A stretch of DNA of 64,000 bases from Paenibacillus agricola (lineage in GTDB: Bacteria > Bacillota > Bacilli > Paenibacillales > NBRC-103111), in NCBI RefSeq assembly GCF_011440305.1, contig NZ_JAAOIW010000025.1, positions 1 through 64,000 of the forward strand. Direction: 5' to 3'. This document shows, piece by piece, positions 24,965 to 34,840 of this stretch. A program made the translations under genes and the position numbers. Each line of letters begins with the position of its first letter. The stretch's first letter is position 1. A model generated the notes under the pieces. It did not search any database, was not told where the DNA came from, and saw only the letters and a list, made by a program, of their open reading frames with translations.

Positions 24965-26243
24965 TGCCTGTTTGAACAGCAGATATTTGCTTACTGGAAA
25001 TGGCCGTTTTTTCTTTTTGTTGGTTGTCTTCTTGCTTCCCTGTGAGATCTCGAATCATCCTTTCTAAACAGCCTCGCGTCTTCTCGCAAGCTGCATATTT
25101 AATCGTTAATTGGCCTGCTTCTAGACAGACTTCTCCCTTGTACTCATAGTAACATTCGCACTTTGGGCAGACTAGTGGGTCTTTTCCCGTTGTTCGTTGA
25201 ATTCGTTCCCTCCAATTCCTGCGTTTTAGCTGCCTTTGGGCACGGACAATCCATTTTCTTGCTTCTTTTTGCCAGTTTGTCACCAGCGCTTTACTTACCT
25301 TTTTCAGTCTTCGCGAATAGACCCCATAATACCGGATGGTTTTAAAGTTTTCATCTGGAATATGGCGTATGACCCTTGCTATGAACTCTTCTACGGTTAC
25401 TTTTTCCGTCTTCTCTTCCCCACTTGTTTTGTCGGGGTAGCTGAATACAACGTACTCTCCGTCATACGACTGGATTCGTTTTAACGCAAGAGCTGGCCGC
25501 TTTATATAACGCCCTATATAGCCTAATTGCTTCTTTATATTTCCTCTTTGCTTCGGTGCATGCACATAGAAACCTTCTCCATTCGCGGAGTAGGCTTGCT
25601 GTAATCTGGACTGTACTTGCTTCTTTTCTTCTTCATTCAAGCTTCTTCGAATGAGCTTTAACACCACGGTTTGCCACTGTTTTCTAAGCATTTCAAACGG
25701 CACGTAATCATATGTTTTCCATTCTCCGTTTGATTTCATTCCACCCATCGTCACCAGCATATGCACATGGGGGTTGAAATTTAGACGCGAACCAAAGGTA
25801 TGCAACCCTGCAATGATGCCAGGCGTAATCTTATGTTTCTTTTCAAAATGTTCTTTAATGATCCGTACGGCCTCGTCCATAAATTCTTTCAGCATTTTTC
25901 GATGCAACAAAAAGACGCTCCATAGCCCTTCATCGATGGTAAAAACCACGTGACGATGATGGACTTGGAAGACATCTTCCATCAACACGCGGCTCCATTC
26001 TTCGGTTTCACCACAGGAGCATGTTGTACAGAAACGGCCTTTGCAGCGGTAGGGCACTCGCCGTATGTCATGGCATCCTTCACAGACTAAAATTTTAAAT
26101 CCATTTCTCGGATCGCCACAGCCACGGAACTTTTGCACCTCTTTGATGACGTTTGGCCGAATATGCTCTTTATGTTTTTCTACAAATGAGTCCCAATGTC
26201 GATGTTTATCGAAAAAGATTTGCTTTAAGATATTAGCGTCCAT
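24915..26243 (-). CDS. IS91-family transposase (rolling-circle type)
   Basis: A 442-residue protein. The N-terminal zinc-binding domain has CEGCHDIRRVPYRCKGRFCT then C; the HUH-like motif lies in LNFNPHVHMLVTMGG; a Y-containing region follows (LGYIGRYIKRPALALKRI); the C-terminal zinc segment is LVCPKCECYYEY. These are the parts of IS91/IS801 transposases, which mobilise single strands and can carry neighbouring DNA by one-ended transposition. It is intact. Boundaries are roughly 24549-26340. Confidence 0.9.
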   Translation of the reverse strand: MDANILKQIFFDKHRHWDSFVEKHKEHIRPNVIKEVQKFRGCGDPRNGFKILVCEGCHDIRRVPYRCKGRFCTTCSCGETEEWSRVLMEDVFQVHHRHVVFTIDEGLWSVFLLHRKMLKEFMDEAVRIIKEHFEKKHKITPGIIAGLHTFGSRLNFNPHVHMLVTMGGMKSNGEWKTYDYVPFEMLRKQWQTVVLKLIRRSLNEEEKKQVQSRLQQAYSANGEGFYVHAPKQRGNIKKQLGYIGRYIKRPALALKRIQSYDGEYVVFSYPDKTSGEEKTEKVTVEEFIARVIRHIPDENFKTIRYYGVYSRRLKKVSKALVTNWQKEARKWIVRAQRQLKRRNWRERIQRTTGKDPLVCPKCECYYEYKGEVCLEAGQLTIKYAACEKTRGCLERMIRDLTGKQEDNQQKEKTAISSKQISAVQTGSEVYMPDLFGERKHTA

Positions 26244-26438
26244 ACCTCTATTTTACCAAAAATTTAAATAAGGGGTAAGCTCCGCTTACCCTAAACATAT
26301 AAATTCTGGCGTGTAATATAATTAAAAAAAGAGGAACTCACCCGGTAAACTGGTACCCATAGACTGGACACTTAGAAAAGAGGTGTTTAGGCTGTGGGTA
26401 CCTTTTTGTATACTGGAGTAAGCATCGGAGGGGATTGC

Positions 26439-27740
26439 ATGAGCAAGAAGCGATTTAATGAGGAAGACCGTGAAAACCTATCAAGAAACAAATACGTGAT
26501 CAGAGTTAGTGATAAAGCGATAACCTATTCGGATGAATTCAAGCAGCTGTTCATTGATCAATATATGACAGGTAAAAACCCGAGAGAAATCTTTGAAGCT
26601 AACGAGTTTGATGTAAACGTAATCGGTATGAAGCGTGTAGAGCAGTGTGCAGACCGTTGGAAGAAAGCCTATGAACAAGGCGGAATTATCGGACTAGTCG
26701 ACTCCCGAAAAGAAGCCTCTGGGCGTCCTCTAAGGCGTGAACTATCACAAGATGAATTCATTGCCAAGCAGGAAGCAAGAATCAGGCTTCTTGAATCGCA
26801 AGTAGAACTGTTAAAAAAGCTCGACATGAAAGAAAGGTTGCTGGTAGCAAAAAGAATGAATCTAAGCAAAGATAAGCTATTCGAATTGATTAAGAACGCC
26901 GTAGATCAAGGTCTAGGGCGGATGACGCGCTACCTCTGTGAGTTGCTTAATGTTTCCCGCTCGGGTTACTACAGCTACATACAAGCGGCAGGATCGCGCT
27001 TAGAGCGAGCCCATTCGGATGCCGAAGCTGGTGAACTGATTAAGAAGGCTTTCCAACGAAGAGGGTACAAAAAGGGCTCTCGCTCCATCAAAATGATCCT
27101 TGAGAACGAGTTCGACGTCATTTATAACCTAAAGAAAATCCGCAGGCTTATGAAGAAATTTAACATCATATGTCCGCATAGAAAACCTAACCCATACAAG
27201 CGCATGGCCAAGGCCACACTGGAACATCGAACCCTTCCCAACAGCCTGCAGAGGGATTTTAGAAAGGGCATTCCTGGTCTGGCATTGCTTACCGACATCA
27301 CCTATCTCCCCTATGGCCGCTCAGAGATGGCCTATTTGTCGACCATACTAGATGCCTCCACAGGCGAGGTTTTGTCCCATAACCTATCTAACCGACTCAC
27401 ACTGGAGATTGCAACTGACACGATTGATACACTTGTGAAACAAAGACGCCTGAAGTTACACAAGAATGCTTTCATCCATTCGGATCAGGGAAGCCATTAC
27501 ACGAGTCCGAAATACCAAGAGTTGCTGAAACAGAAAGGGCTAGGCCAGTCCATGTCTAGGCGTGGGAATTGTTGGGACAATGCTCCGCAGGAATCGTTTT
27601 TCGGCCATATGAAGGACCATGTAGACAGCCGCAGTTGCACATCTTTAAAAGAGCTGCAACGTGAAATCGACCGTTATATTCGCTATTACAACAACCACAG
27701 ATATCAATGGGGATTAAAAAAGATGACCCCTGTGCAATAC
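26439..27740 (+). pseudogene. IS3-family transposase, interrupted near C-terminus
   Basis: The start MSKKRF follows GGAGGGG. An N-terminal helix-turn-helix (GKNPREIFEANEFDVNVIGM) and coiled coil join the integrase core in one frame: DITYLPYGRSEMAYLSTILD, FIHSDQGSHYTSP and NAPQESFFGHMKDH carry the DDE residues. Only about 9 C-terminal codons are displaced by the inserted IS1182, and translation runs on into that element. Activity is doubtful but the catalytic core is whole. Confidence 0.88.
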
Positions 27741-29417
27741 GAGGCCACTGAAAAAGTCCAAACTCTACAAACAGGATACTTTAACCTTATTTATGAGGAA
27801 GGGTATCCTGTTTTCCTGTATAATAAAAGATTTCAGGCGGTGTCTCGGATGATCTCAAACCAACAAACTCTTATCCTCAGTCCATATATGGCCATTTATG
27901 ATATCGTAGTGCCTAAAGATAATATGTTACGTCAAATTAATGACCTCGTAGATTTTTCGTTTGTCCATGAAGAATTACAGAATAACTATTGCCTCGACAA
28001 TGGTCGCAATGCCGCGCCTCCCATTCGAATGTTCAAATATTTATTATTGAAATCAATCTTTGATTTATCAGATGTGGATATCGTAGAACGTTCTAAGTAT
28101 GACATGTCCCTCAAATACTTCCTAGATATGGCGCCAGAAGACGAGGTCATCAATCCTAGTTCACTAACGAAGTTTCGTAAACTTCGCCTGAAAGATGTAA
28201 ACCTGCTGGACATGCTCATTCAAAAAACAGTGGAAATCGCATTGGAAAAAGAAATCATCAAGAGCCGGGCTATTATTGTGGATGCTACCCACACGAAAGC
28301 ACGCTTCAATCAACAATCACCCAAAGAGATTTTGATGGAAAAATCTAAACTGCTACGAAAAGTCGTATATCAAATTGATGAAACAATGAAAGATAAATTC
28401 CCGCCAAAAACAACGTCGAACGAATTGGCCGATGAATTGAACTATTGCCAAAAAGTCATTGATGCCGTGGAAAAAGAAGAAACAATCCGCGAATATCCAA
28501 AGGTGAAAGAGAAACTGAACCACCTGAAAGAAATCTTAGAAGATCACCAGGAGCACCTTCAACTCTCGAATGATCCAGATGCACGTGTGGGTCACAAAAC
28601 TGCTGACTCCTCTTTCTTTGGCTATAAAACACATATTGCAATGAACGAAGAACGTATTATTACAGCTGTTGTAATTACAACTGGCGAAAAAACGGATGGG
28701 AAACAGCTCCAAACACTGATAGAGAAAAGCCGTGAAACAGGAATGAAAATTGACATAGTGATTGGGGATACAGCCTATTCAGAAAAGGATAATATTCAGT
28801 ATGCTAATCGAAACGAGTTACAGTTAGTGGCTAAGTTAAATCCTAATATTACACATGGCATTCGAAAAAAGGAAGAAGAATTCGAGTACAATAAAGATGC
28901 TGGAATGTACGTATGTAAAGCAGGACATATGGCGATCCGCAAAGCGCGAACAGGGAAGAAAGGTATCAATGACAACCAAAAAGATACCTATATGTTTGAT
29001 ATTGAAAAATGCAAAATATGCCCGATGAGGAAAGGGTGTTATCAAGAAGGTGCGAAAAGTAAAACGTATTCTGTAACCATAAAATCAACAGAGCATAAAG
29101 AACAAGAAGCATTTCAAAACAGCGATGATTTCAAAGAGAAATCGAAAGAGCGGTATAAAATCGAGGCAAAAAATAGTGAACTCAAACATAGACACGGGTA
29201 TGATGTGGCATCTTCCTCGGGTCTAATTGGTATGCAATTACAAGGTGCCATGGCGATATTTTCTGTTAATCTCAAACGAATCATTACCCTCATGAAAGAA
29301 TCGAAGTAAAAGAATAAAGAGAAAGGCGACATTCCGCTCTAATTTGAACGAAATGTCGCCTTTTTGATTTGAAAGATGTCTTGAACTAATTAACAACGCA
29401 AGTTTTTCAGTGGCCTC
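27741..29417 (+). mobile_element. IS1182-family insertion sequence nested in IS3
   Basis: The ends GAGGCCACTGAAAAA at 27741 and its reverse complement ending at 29417 are terminal inverted repeats. GTGCAATAC is duplicated at 27732-27740 and 29418-29426 (9 bp). Removing the element and one duplicate rejoins the IS3 transposase as MTPVQYRNHLLFAA-stop, which proves the insertion. Confidence 0.93.
27849..29309 (+). CDS. IS1182-family transposase
   Basis: A 486-residue transposase with an N-terminal DUF772 region (MFKYLLLKSIFDLSDVDIVE, then PSSLTKFRKLR) and a DDE_Tnp_1-type core (RAIIVDATHTKARF, IVIGDTAYSEKDNIQ, and a late SKERYKIEAKNSELKHRHG). A Cys cluster (CKICPMRKGC) precedes the last motif. 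The start is set at MISNQQ after AGGCGGTG inside the element. The upstream frame stays open to the interrupted IS3 gene, making a continuous 971-codon frame. Confidence 0.92.
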   Translation: MISNQQTLILSPYMAIYDIVVPKDNMLRQINDLVDFSFVHEELQNNYCLDNGRNAAPPIRMFKYLLLKSIFDLSDVDIVERSKYDMSLKYFLDMAPEDEVINPSSLTKFRKLRLKDVNLLDMLIQKTVEIALEKEIIKSRAIIVDATHTKARFNQQSPKEILMEKSKLLRKVVYQIDETMKDKFPPKTTSNELADELNYCQKVIDAVEKEETIREYPKVKEKLNHLKEILEDHQEHLQLSNDPDARVGHKTADSSFFGYKTHIAMNEERIITAVVITTGEKTDGKQLQTLIEKSRETGMKIDIVIGDTAYSEKDNIQYANRNELQLVAKLNPNITHGIRKKEEEFEYNKDAGMYVCKAGHMAIRKARTGKKGINDNQKDTYMFDIEKCKICPMRKGCYQEGAKSKTYSVTIKSTEHKEQEAFQNSDDFKEKSKERYKIEAKNSELKHRHGYDVASSSGLIGMQLQGAMAIFSVNLKRIITLMKESK

Positions 29418-29426
29418 GTGCAATAC

Positions 29427-29453
29427 AGAAATCATCTCTTGTTTGCTGCCTAA
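29427..29453 (+). pseudogene. Displaced C-terminal codons of the IS3 transposase
   Basis: AGAAATCATCTC... reads RNHLLFAA then TAA, directly after the second GTGCAATAC. It completes the frame broken at 27740. Confidence 0.85.
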
Positions 29454-29669
29454 ATGTTCAAAACCACTCTTTTTTTAAGTGTCCTTGACAAAGGGTCCAG
29501 ATTAACCGGAACTGTTAACTTCCGGTGGTCTACTTTTCCATAAATTCTTCTGATTGGCCAACAAAGGTGCTTGGCACTTCATGACTGTCACCAAGTGCCA
29601 GAGGTACCGCAATTACATATATAATTGTTTGGTCACCGGATATCACCAAATTCAGAGTTCACGCTACTC

Positions 29670-29698
29670 GGGGTAGCACCAGCGTAGCTGTCATTATC
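29670..29698 (+). repeat. Tn3-family terminal repeat, left-end orientation
   Basis: GGGGTAGCACCAGCGTAGCT then GTCATTATC. It starts with the GGGGT of Tn3-family ends and matches, in reverse orientation, the repeats ending at 38564 and 47038. It is the only left-facing copy seen in the window. Confidence 0.7.
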
Positions 29699-29707
29699 TT
29701 AACTTAT

Positions 29708-29744
29708 AAAGTGGAAGTCCTTATTTATCAAGGGCTTCCACTTT
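29708..29744. terminator. Strong bidirectional terminator
   Basis: AAAGTGGAAGTCCTT (29708-29722) pairs with AAGGGCTTCCACTTT. It lies just inside the left Tn3-type end and would insulate the cargo genes. Confidence 0.7.
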
Positions 29745-29875
29745 GTTAATATGTATTCAATGTAAAGTGATCGTAATCTGTTCCTATAACAGTAAGAATC
29801 GGATTTTTTTCAGTAAATCCAGTATTCTTTTTCTTGATGTAATAGGTCTTTTCTATAGTGGAACTAGTATCCAGC

Positions 29876-30175
29876 CTATGAACTATTTTCGTATGTCGGC
29901 TGTTCCCGAATTAGTCTATACGTGATACTCACTATTTTACTTTGGCGGCATATTTCAACTTCCTTTGGTCGTGGAATATTAATTTTATTTAGTTCGATTA
30001 TGATTATTGCCAATTTGCGTAAGCCGTATATATTTAGGCGTTCATCTTCCGAGTGATGTTCTAGGTGGTTACTTGGCAAGCGGATATTGGCTTGCATCCT
30101 CCATTTGGTATTTTCAGCGATAGGATCCTTTATCGAGTATACAAGTCCCTGTAATTGAAACGCGGATTGCACCAT
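29876..30175 (-). CDS. Hypothetical 99-residue protein coupled to deacetylase gene
   Basis: Its ATG shares one base with the stop of the upstream deacetylase gene (TAATG), so it could be translated by coupling although no ribosome site is visible. It reads MVQSAFQLQGLVYSIKDPIA, then GLRKLAIIIIELNKINIPRP. No domain or signal recognised. It could be a real minor cargo gene or an open frame by chance. Confidence 0.4.
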   Translation of the reverse strand: MVQSAFQLQGLVYSIKDPIAENTKWRMQANIRLPSNHLEHHSEDERLNIYGLRKLAIIIIELNKINIPRPKEVEICRQSKIVSITYRLIREQPTYENSS

Positions 30176-31473
30176 TATGTTTTCATTAAACCATTCAGGT
30201 GTCTTTTTTTAAGCTCTTGTATAGAGATGGCTAGAACTTTGGGGGTGAGAGCATCGGACTTCACCTTCAGTCTAGTTTTCCCTTTCGGATGAATGGTATA
30301 AAGAAGTACTTTCAAATATAAGCTTGTTACGTAGGAAAACCATCCGCGCGGCAAGTTCGTTAACGTAAATCCAAGCTGGTTAGCCCCGCGATGGATCATG
30401 GTGATTCCATAGATAGCTTTAATATTGCTGTAATGAACATCATTCGATATCTTTACCGTGTGGGGTAAAACCTCTTTTACAGACCGAATTATTTGCACTG
30501 CAAGGTGAACTATGGAATGGGAGCCGATGGCCATACGAAATAACATTTCATTATTGAAATGCAGTTCAATGACGCGATCTCCGCTTACTATTTTTTCTCC
30601 ATCAGATAATAAAATAGTCTTTCCATGGTAAGGACGCACTCTGTAAAACAGTAAAGGATTTTCCGGATCAACAGGTTTCACTCCAAACAAAACATGAAAC
30701 AACTTATCCCATTTAAACCACAAGTATACGAAAATACGTTTTTTCATACTTAATTTCACGTAGTCGAATCGTTCATCAAGCGACATCCTTTCATCAACTC
30801 TTAGAAATGAGTATCCTTTAGACAAAGTCTTAACTATAAATTCATGCAGCGCCTCCAACATGAATGTCGGAGCATCATGATTGGCTCCCAAGGTTTGGCC
30901 GCTGTCATGAAGAACGATAATAGCGCCATCTCCCAGCTTAGAAAGCAGCTTTCGTTTGATTCTACGCTTGCCGCCATAGCTTCTCCAATCCCCAACAATA
31001 ATGGACCAAAGGATGACTCGAAAGCGCTTCATCAACAAGAAATCAAATACATTGATAATCCCCCAGGGCGGGCGGTAATAAACTGGTTTTTCCCCAATAA
31101 TACTCTCGATAACGTTGACAGAATGGTTCAACTGTAATCTTACTTTCTGTGGGGTCATCAAAGCGTTTGCCCAATGCACATAGTTATGAAGGCCTACAAG
31201 ATGTCCTTCCTCATGCATTCGAGCAATAAGCTTAGGATATTTCTCCGCCTTCGAACCAAGAACAAAAAAGGTTGCCCTTATCTTATGCTGCTTTAATAAA
31301 TCCAGTAAGAGAGGTGTATACTGGGGATCTGGACCGTCGTCAAAGGTCAAGGCAATTCCGCGTCCGGCTGTCCCCTTTTTATAAACACCGATACCGAATA
31401 AACGGACAACGAGGGTTGGAATTATCGTATAAACGCAAAAGATGCCGATAATGAACAAGAATGCACGATTCAT
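30175..31473 (-). CDS. Polysaccharide deacetylase with YkoP-like C-terminal domain
   Basis: A 432-residue membrane-anchored protein. An N-terminal helix (FLFIIGIFCVYTIIPTLVVR) precedes a NodB domain (IALTFDDGPDPQYTPLL, VGLHNYVHW, YYRPPWG, IVLHDSG). Asp-Asp and the usual zinc His pair are present in altered form (HNYVH). The 200-residue tail resembles the YkoP region found with NodB proteins beside ykoN-type glycosyltransferases in B. subtilis. It probably modifies cell-wall or spore polysaccharide. It forms an operon with the glycosyltransferase at 31802, with an MFS scrap between. Confidence 0.85.
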   Translation of the reverse strand: MNRAFLFIIGIFCVYTIIPTLVVRLFGIGVYKKGTAGRGIALTFDDGPDPQYTPLLLDLLKQHKIRATFFVLGSKAEKYPKLIARMHEEGHLVGLHNYVHWANALMTPQKVRLQLNHSVNVIESIIGEKPVYYRPPWGIINVFDFLLMKRFRVILWSIIVGDWRSYGGKRRIKRKLLSKLGDGAIIVLHDSGQTLGANHDAPTFMLEALHEFIVKTLSKGYSFLRVDERMSLDERFDYVKLSMKKRIFVYLWFKWDKLFHVLFGVKPVDPENPLLFYRVRPYHGKTILLSDGEKIVSGDRVIELHFNNEMLFRMAIGSHSIVHLAVQIIRSVKEVLPHTVKISNDVHYSNIKAIYGITMIHRGANQLGFTLTNLPRGWFSYVTSLYLKVLLYTIHPKGKTRLKVKSDALTPKVLAISIQELKKRHLNGLMKT

Positions 31474-31503
31474 ACCCCCATCCTCCTCAACAAAAGCGAC
31501 ATG

Positions 31504-31780
31504 CTAGCTCTTTTTCCCCTTCAGGGAACACCCTACCATGTAATACACTGCGATCAATACCAACAAAGCTGCACTCACCCAAAAGCAGTTCTTTCGTTAA
31601 TCAATATCGGCGATCCATCACCTAGAACAGGACCAATAATCACACCAATACCTTCCACGCTTGAATACAGCCCCCACCCCATTCCGGCTGCAAGCAAAAT
31701 GTCTTGCCAGAGCGTGGAAGCATACGTCAAGCCATACAGCATTATTGCGAATGCGTGGTTTTTTTTGTTTATCCTTCATG
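31504..31780 (-). pseudogene. MFS transporter C-terminal remnant
   Basis: The minus strand reads MLYGLTYASTLWQDILLAAG then MGWGLYSSVEGIGVIIGPVL, a frame change, and FWVSAALLVLIAVYYMVGCS ending LKGKKS with TAG at 31504-31506. These are the last two to three helices of a major-facilitator protein. The rest is deleted. Confidence 0.65.
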
Positions 31781-31801
31781 TTATCCCCTATTCATGCAGG
31801 C

Positions 31802-32977
31802 TTAATGTTGCAAAGATGGAATTAACGGCTTCGAACTATTATTCATGATATGATCCGACCGGGATTGCCAAATCACCTCGCCCGCATCGAAAGCGGCACA
31901 CTTTTTTTGAACCTGTCGGATTCTTTCTCTCATCGACTTCAGCATTTCCGGTTCTTGCATGGTCTCGGTAATGACTCTTACTAAATCCTGGGCCGTCTCT
32001 ACTTGAAAAGCGGCTCCCGACTGCATTAAAAATTGGGTGTTATCCTCCTCCTGACCGGGTAGAGGGTTAAAAACGATCATCGGCAATTCCATAGCCAAAG
32101 CCTCGGAGATCGTCAGTCCTCCGGGCTTACTGACCATAACATCAGAAACGGCCATGAGCTCATGTACATACTCTACAAATCCCTTGATATGAACCGAATG
32201 CTTGGACAAGGAACATATTTCCTCAAGATGTTGTTTTAATTTTTGATTATGTCCGCATATAACAATCCATTGAATGGTCACCGGCAAAGCTTCAAAGGCT
32301 TTTGCAAGCGTCGCGCTGTCCCTAATGATGCCGCAACCTCCACCCATTAAAAGCAAAGTTGGTAGTTGCGGATCCAATCCGTGTTTCTTGATTAGAGCTA
32401 TGCGGTCATAGCCTTCCATAAATTCTGATCGTATAGGAATACCGGTTATAGTGATCCGATTGTGCGGAATATCATATTTTAATAATCCTTGCTTCACCGT
32501 TTCCGATCCTACAATGTAACGATTTGTAAAGGGGTATACCCAATAGCTGTGATCGGTATGATCGGTAATAACGGTGGTTGTCGGGACATTCGTAAGCCCG
32601 TTCGATTTCAATATGGACATAGCCCCCGCCGCAAGCGGAAAGGTGGACACCACGACAGAGGGATTTAACGTTTGAATCAGCTTCAATAATCGTCGCATTC
32701 CCATGCGATTGAATTTTTTCAGCAATAATGAAAGGTTGTTGAGGGTCCTTGTTTTATTGTAAACAAATCCGTACACATCAGGAAAATTTTTGATCCCTTG
32801 AACAAACAAATAACGAATTATCGGATGCGTGTACGGATGAACTAACTGCATGAAGTCCATAAGAAAGATGTTGGCACTGGGATGGTTCTTTGATAATGAA
32901 TCGTGAATGGCTCTAGCTGCCTGTTGATGTCCATCCCCATAATTACTATAAAGAATTAGGACTTTTTCATTAGGCAT
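31802..32977 (-). CDS. MGDG-synthase/UgtP-like glycosyltransferase (YkoN-like)
   Basis: A 391-residue GT28-type enzyme. Family signatures: VLILYSNYGDGHQQAARAIH near the start (MGDG-synthase N-domain), TTTVITDHTDHSYWVYP in the middle, and the nucleotide-sugar site VSKPGGLTISEALAMELPMI. GGAGG lies nine bases before MPNEK. Members add sugar from UDP-glucose or UDP-galactose to diacylglycerol. It is next to the deacetylase gene as ykoN is to ykoP in B. subtilis. It probably remodels membrane glycolipids, possibly in sporulation. Confidence 0.85.
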   Translation of the reverse strand: MPNEKVLILYSNYGDGHQQAARAIHDSLSKNHPSANIFLMDFMQLVHPYTHPIIRYLFVQGIKNFPDVYGFVYNKTRTLNNLSLLLKKFNRMGMRRLLKLIQTLNPSVVVSTFPLAAGAMSILKSNGLTNVPTTTVITDHTDHSYWVYPFTNRYIVGSETVKQGLLKYDIPHNRITITGIPIRSEFMEGYDRIALIKKHGLDPQLPTLLLMGGGCGIIRDSATLAKAFEALPVTIQWIVICGHNQKLKQHLEEICSLSKHSVHIKGFVEYVHELMAVSDVMVSKPGGLTISEALAMELPMIVFNPLPGQEEDNTQFLMQSGAAFQVETAQDLVRVITETMQEPEMLKSMRERIRQVQKKCAAFDAGEVIWQSRSDHIMNNSSKPLIPSLQH

Positions 32978-33363
32978 TATAGTGAACCTCCATTTTCTAT
33001 CTAGAATCAGTTTCATGATATTTAAGTGACCGTGTAGGAAGAAGATTTTCAGAAGAACAAAGCATAAAGGTCACCTCTTTAACCTGGAATTCGGTTTTTA
33101 TTTGCCGAATGGAATCTCACTATCATTAGATTGTCTGCGGGAATACCATAATATGCTGAAGTTGGAAGATACACAATTTTAAAATTTGGGAACAGCTTTC
33201 TTGAATGGTTTTATCCAATGCACCGCAAAATAATGATTGTTCAAGACCTTTGAACATATCCTTATAAAAACCTTGATTTTCCAAAGGTATTTTATGGAGT
33301 TTTTTCTAAAATGACAGCTCCAGTACGCTACTCCTGTTCTTCTTTCACCCATCCTCGATCAAT
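32978..33363. other. Intergenic, no gene seen
   Basis: 386 bp without a convincing coding frame on either strand. It must hold the promoter of the leftward glycosyltransferase gene; no clear -35/-10 pair was picked out by eye. Confidence 0.5.
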
Positions 33364-34040
33364 TTACTCCACCAATCCTAATGAAATGTAGTCATGAATG
33401 CTTACAACCCCGTCTATTGGTAAATGATTTGCTTTTTCGTATGCCTTAAGGGCTTGTTCGGTAAGTGATTCAAACCGCCCATTGCATTTTCCTTTATAAA
33501 AACCTGCGCTCTTTAAGCGGCTCTGGATTAATTGTACATCGCCGCCACTATCTCCCTTGGCGAGACGTCGGGGGTCCCAAAGCGGTTCCCTAAGGACATG
33601 TCCGAGAATTGTTACTTTTGCTCCGACATTAACCAAATCATATATTTCTTCAATGTGCCGATTTAACATCCGAATACAGCCATGACTTGCGTCTTGTCCA
33701 ATGGAATGAGGTTTATTGGTACCATGAATGCCGTAAGTTCCCCAAGGCACGTTAAGACCGATCCACCGGGTTCCAAATCCTGATCCCCAATTTTTATATT
33801 TATTGATTACTTTGAAGTCTCCGACAGGAGACGGAGTTTCTGGTGTTCCTGATGCTATCGGGTATTTTTTATAAGGAACTTGATCGATCAGTATAGTCAA
33901 TTCATTTTTCAAGGGATTAATCTGAATAGAAACCTCTCTCTGCGGTTCTTTTTTATCTGGTGCTCGTGAGCATCTACGTTTGTTATGTGCAAAATAAGAA
34001 GAAACAAAGTTATAAAAGTTATCCGGCTGTACTTCTTCAT
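33364..34040 (-). pseudogene. L,D-transpeptidase with peptidoglycan-binding domain, frameshifted
   Basis: MKKYSRITFITLFLLILHIT (signal peptide) is in one frame; from about 33950 a second frame carries the YkuD domain (IHGTNKPHSIGQDASHGCIR with the catalytic SHGC) and a C-terminal peptidoglycan-binding domain (LAKGDSGGDVQLIQSRLKSA). One extra A in the AAAAAA run near 33952 would restore a 226-residue secreted enzyme that makes 3-3 cross-links. AAGGAG precedes the ATG. It may be a sequencing error rather than decay. Confidence 0.85.
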
Positions 34041-34062
34041 CTTCCCTTGCTCCTTGCAAAAT

Positions 34063-34704
34063 CTAATTTTCAACAGTAATTGATTTCCGATGTTTAAGCA
34101 ACTCTGATACCGTAACAAATTTATAACCTCTTTCTCTTAATTCAGGAAGGATTTGTTTCAAAGCATCAATAGTTTGTGTTTTTCCTTCAACATAGCCATG
34201 GAACAGGATAAATGTCTCCATTTCGGGCATTTTTCAATATTTTATTAATGATTTTGCTCAATCGGGTGTATCCCAATTCTCCGTATCTTGATGCCATGAC
34301 CACATCACCACTTGATACCTGGATTTTTTTGTAGCATCGACAAGATTTTCCCCGTAATACCCACCCGGAGGGCGAAATAGATTCGGTTTTTCTCCCGTAA
34401 CATTTAAAATCATTTGTTCCGCTTTTAGAATTTCATCTTCGATTCTATCCACTGGCATTTTCTTGTTGAAATACCTATGGCTATATGTATGATTTGCAAT
34501 TTCATGACCTTCGATAATTTCCCTTTTAATTAAATCTGGATATTCTTCAACACGCTTACCAATGACAAAAAATGTCGCTTTAGCTTCATATATCCTTAAA
34601 AATTTTAGAATTTCCGGGGTATCCGTAGGACCATCATCAAAAGTTAAAGCAATTATCTTTTCGTCTGTTGGCATCACGATAATTGGATAGCAAAATATTC
34701 GCAA
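34063..34704 (-). pseudogene. Polysaccharide deacetylase (NodB), two frameshifts
   Basis: The first part is intact (IIALTFDDGPTDTPEILKFL, ANHTYSHRYFNKK, LFRPPGGYYGEN). It stops at 34258 where one G appears missing (CCCGATTGAG for CCCGGATTGAG), then continues LSKIINKILKNARNGDI. A second one-base change (ATTTATCC) leads to ILFHGYVEGKTQTIDALKQI and the end KSITVEN. Repaired, it would be a peptidoglycan N-acetylglucosamine or muramic acid deacetylase. It is followed closely by the L,D-transpeptidase gene. Confidence 0.85.
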
Positions 34705-34840
34705 TATAACCCCTCCAATCCAAACCAGTAAGTATATAATCCCCCTATTTTTGAACCATTATTCTGCTTTAATTTTCCTGTATTTGTTTTCCCTATTTAA
34801 GCAAAAAATGAGTTCGAATAATAATTTGGAGGAAATCAAA

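Larger units (their letters stand above)
26351..29499 (+). mobile_element. IS3-family (IS150-like) element interrupted by IS1182
   Basis: The terminal repeats TGGTACCCATAGACTGGACA at 26351 and, reversed, TGGACCCTTTGTCAAGGACA at 29499 match over about 35 bases with mismatches. The single-frame transposase inside is split after MTPVQY by a nested element at 27741-29417. The original ending RNHLLFAA follows the second copy of the target duplication at 29427-29453. No clear outer target duplication was found. Confidence 0.85.

Noticed and set aside
26394-29309. A single giant novel transposase
   Set aside because: Terminal repeats, a 9-bp duplication and the displaced C-terminal codons show a nested insertion of two known families.
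31501-31848. 115-codon plus-strand frame
   Set aside because: It is the complement of a recognisable MFS transporter remnant.
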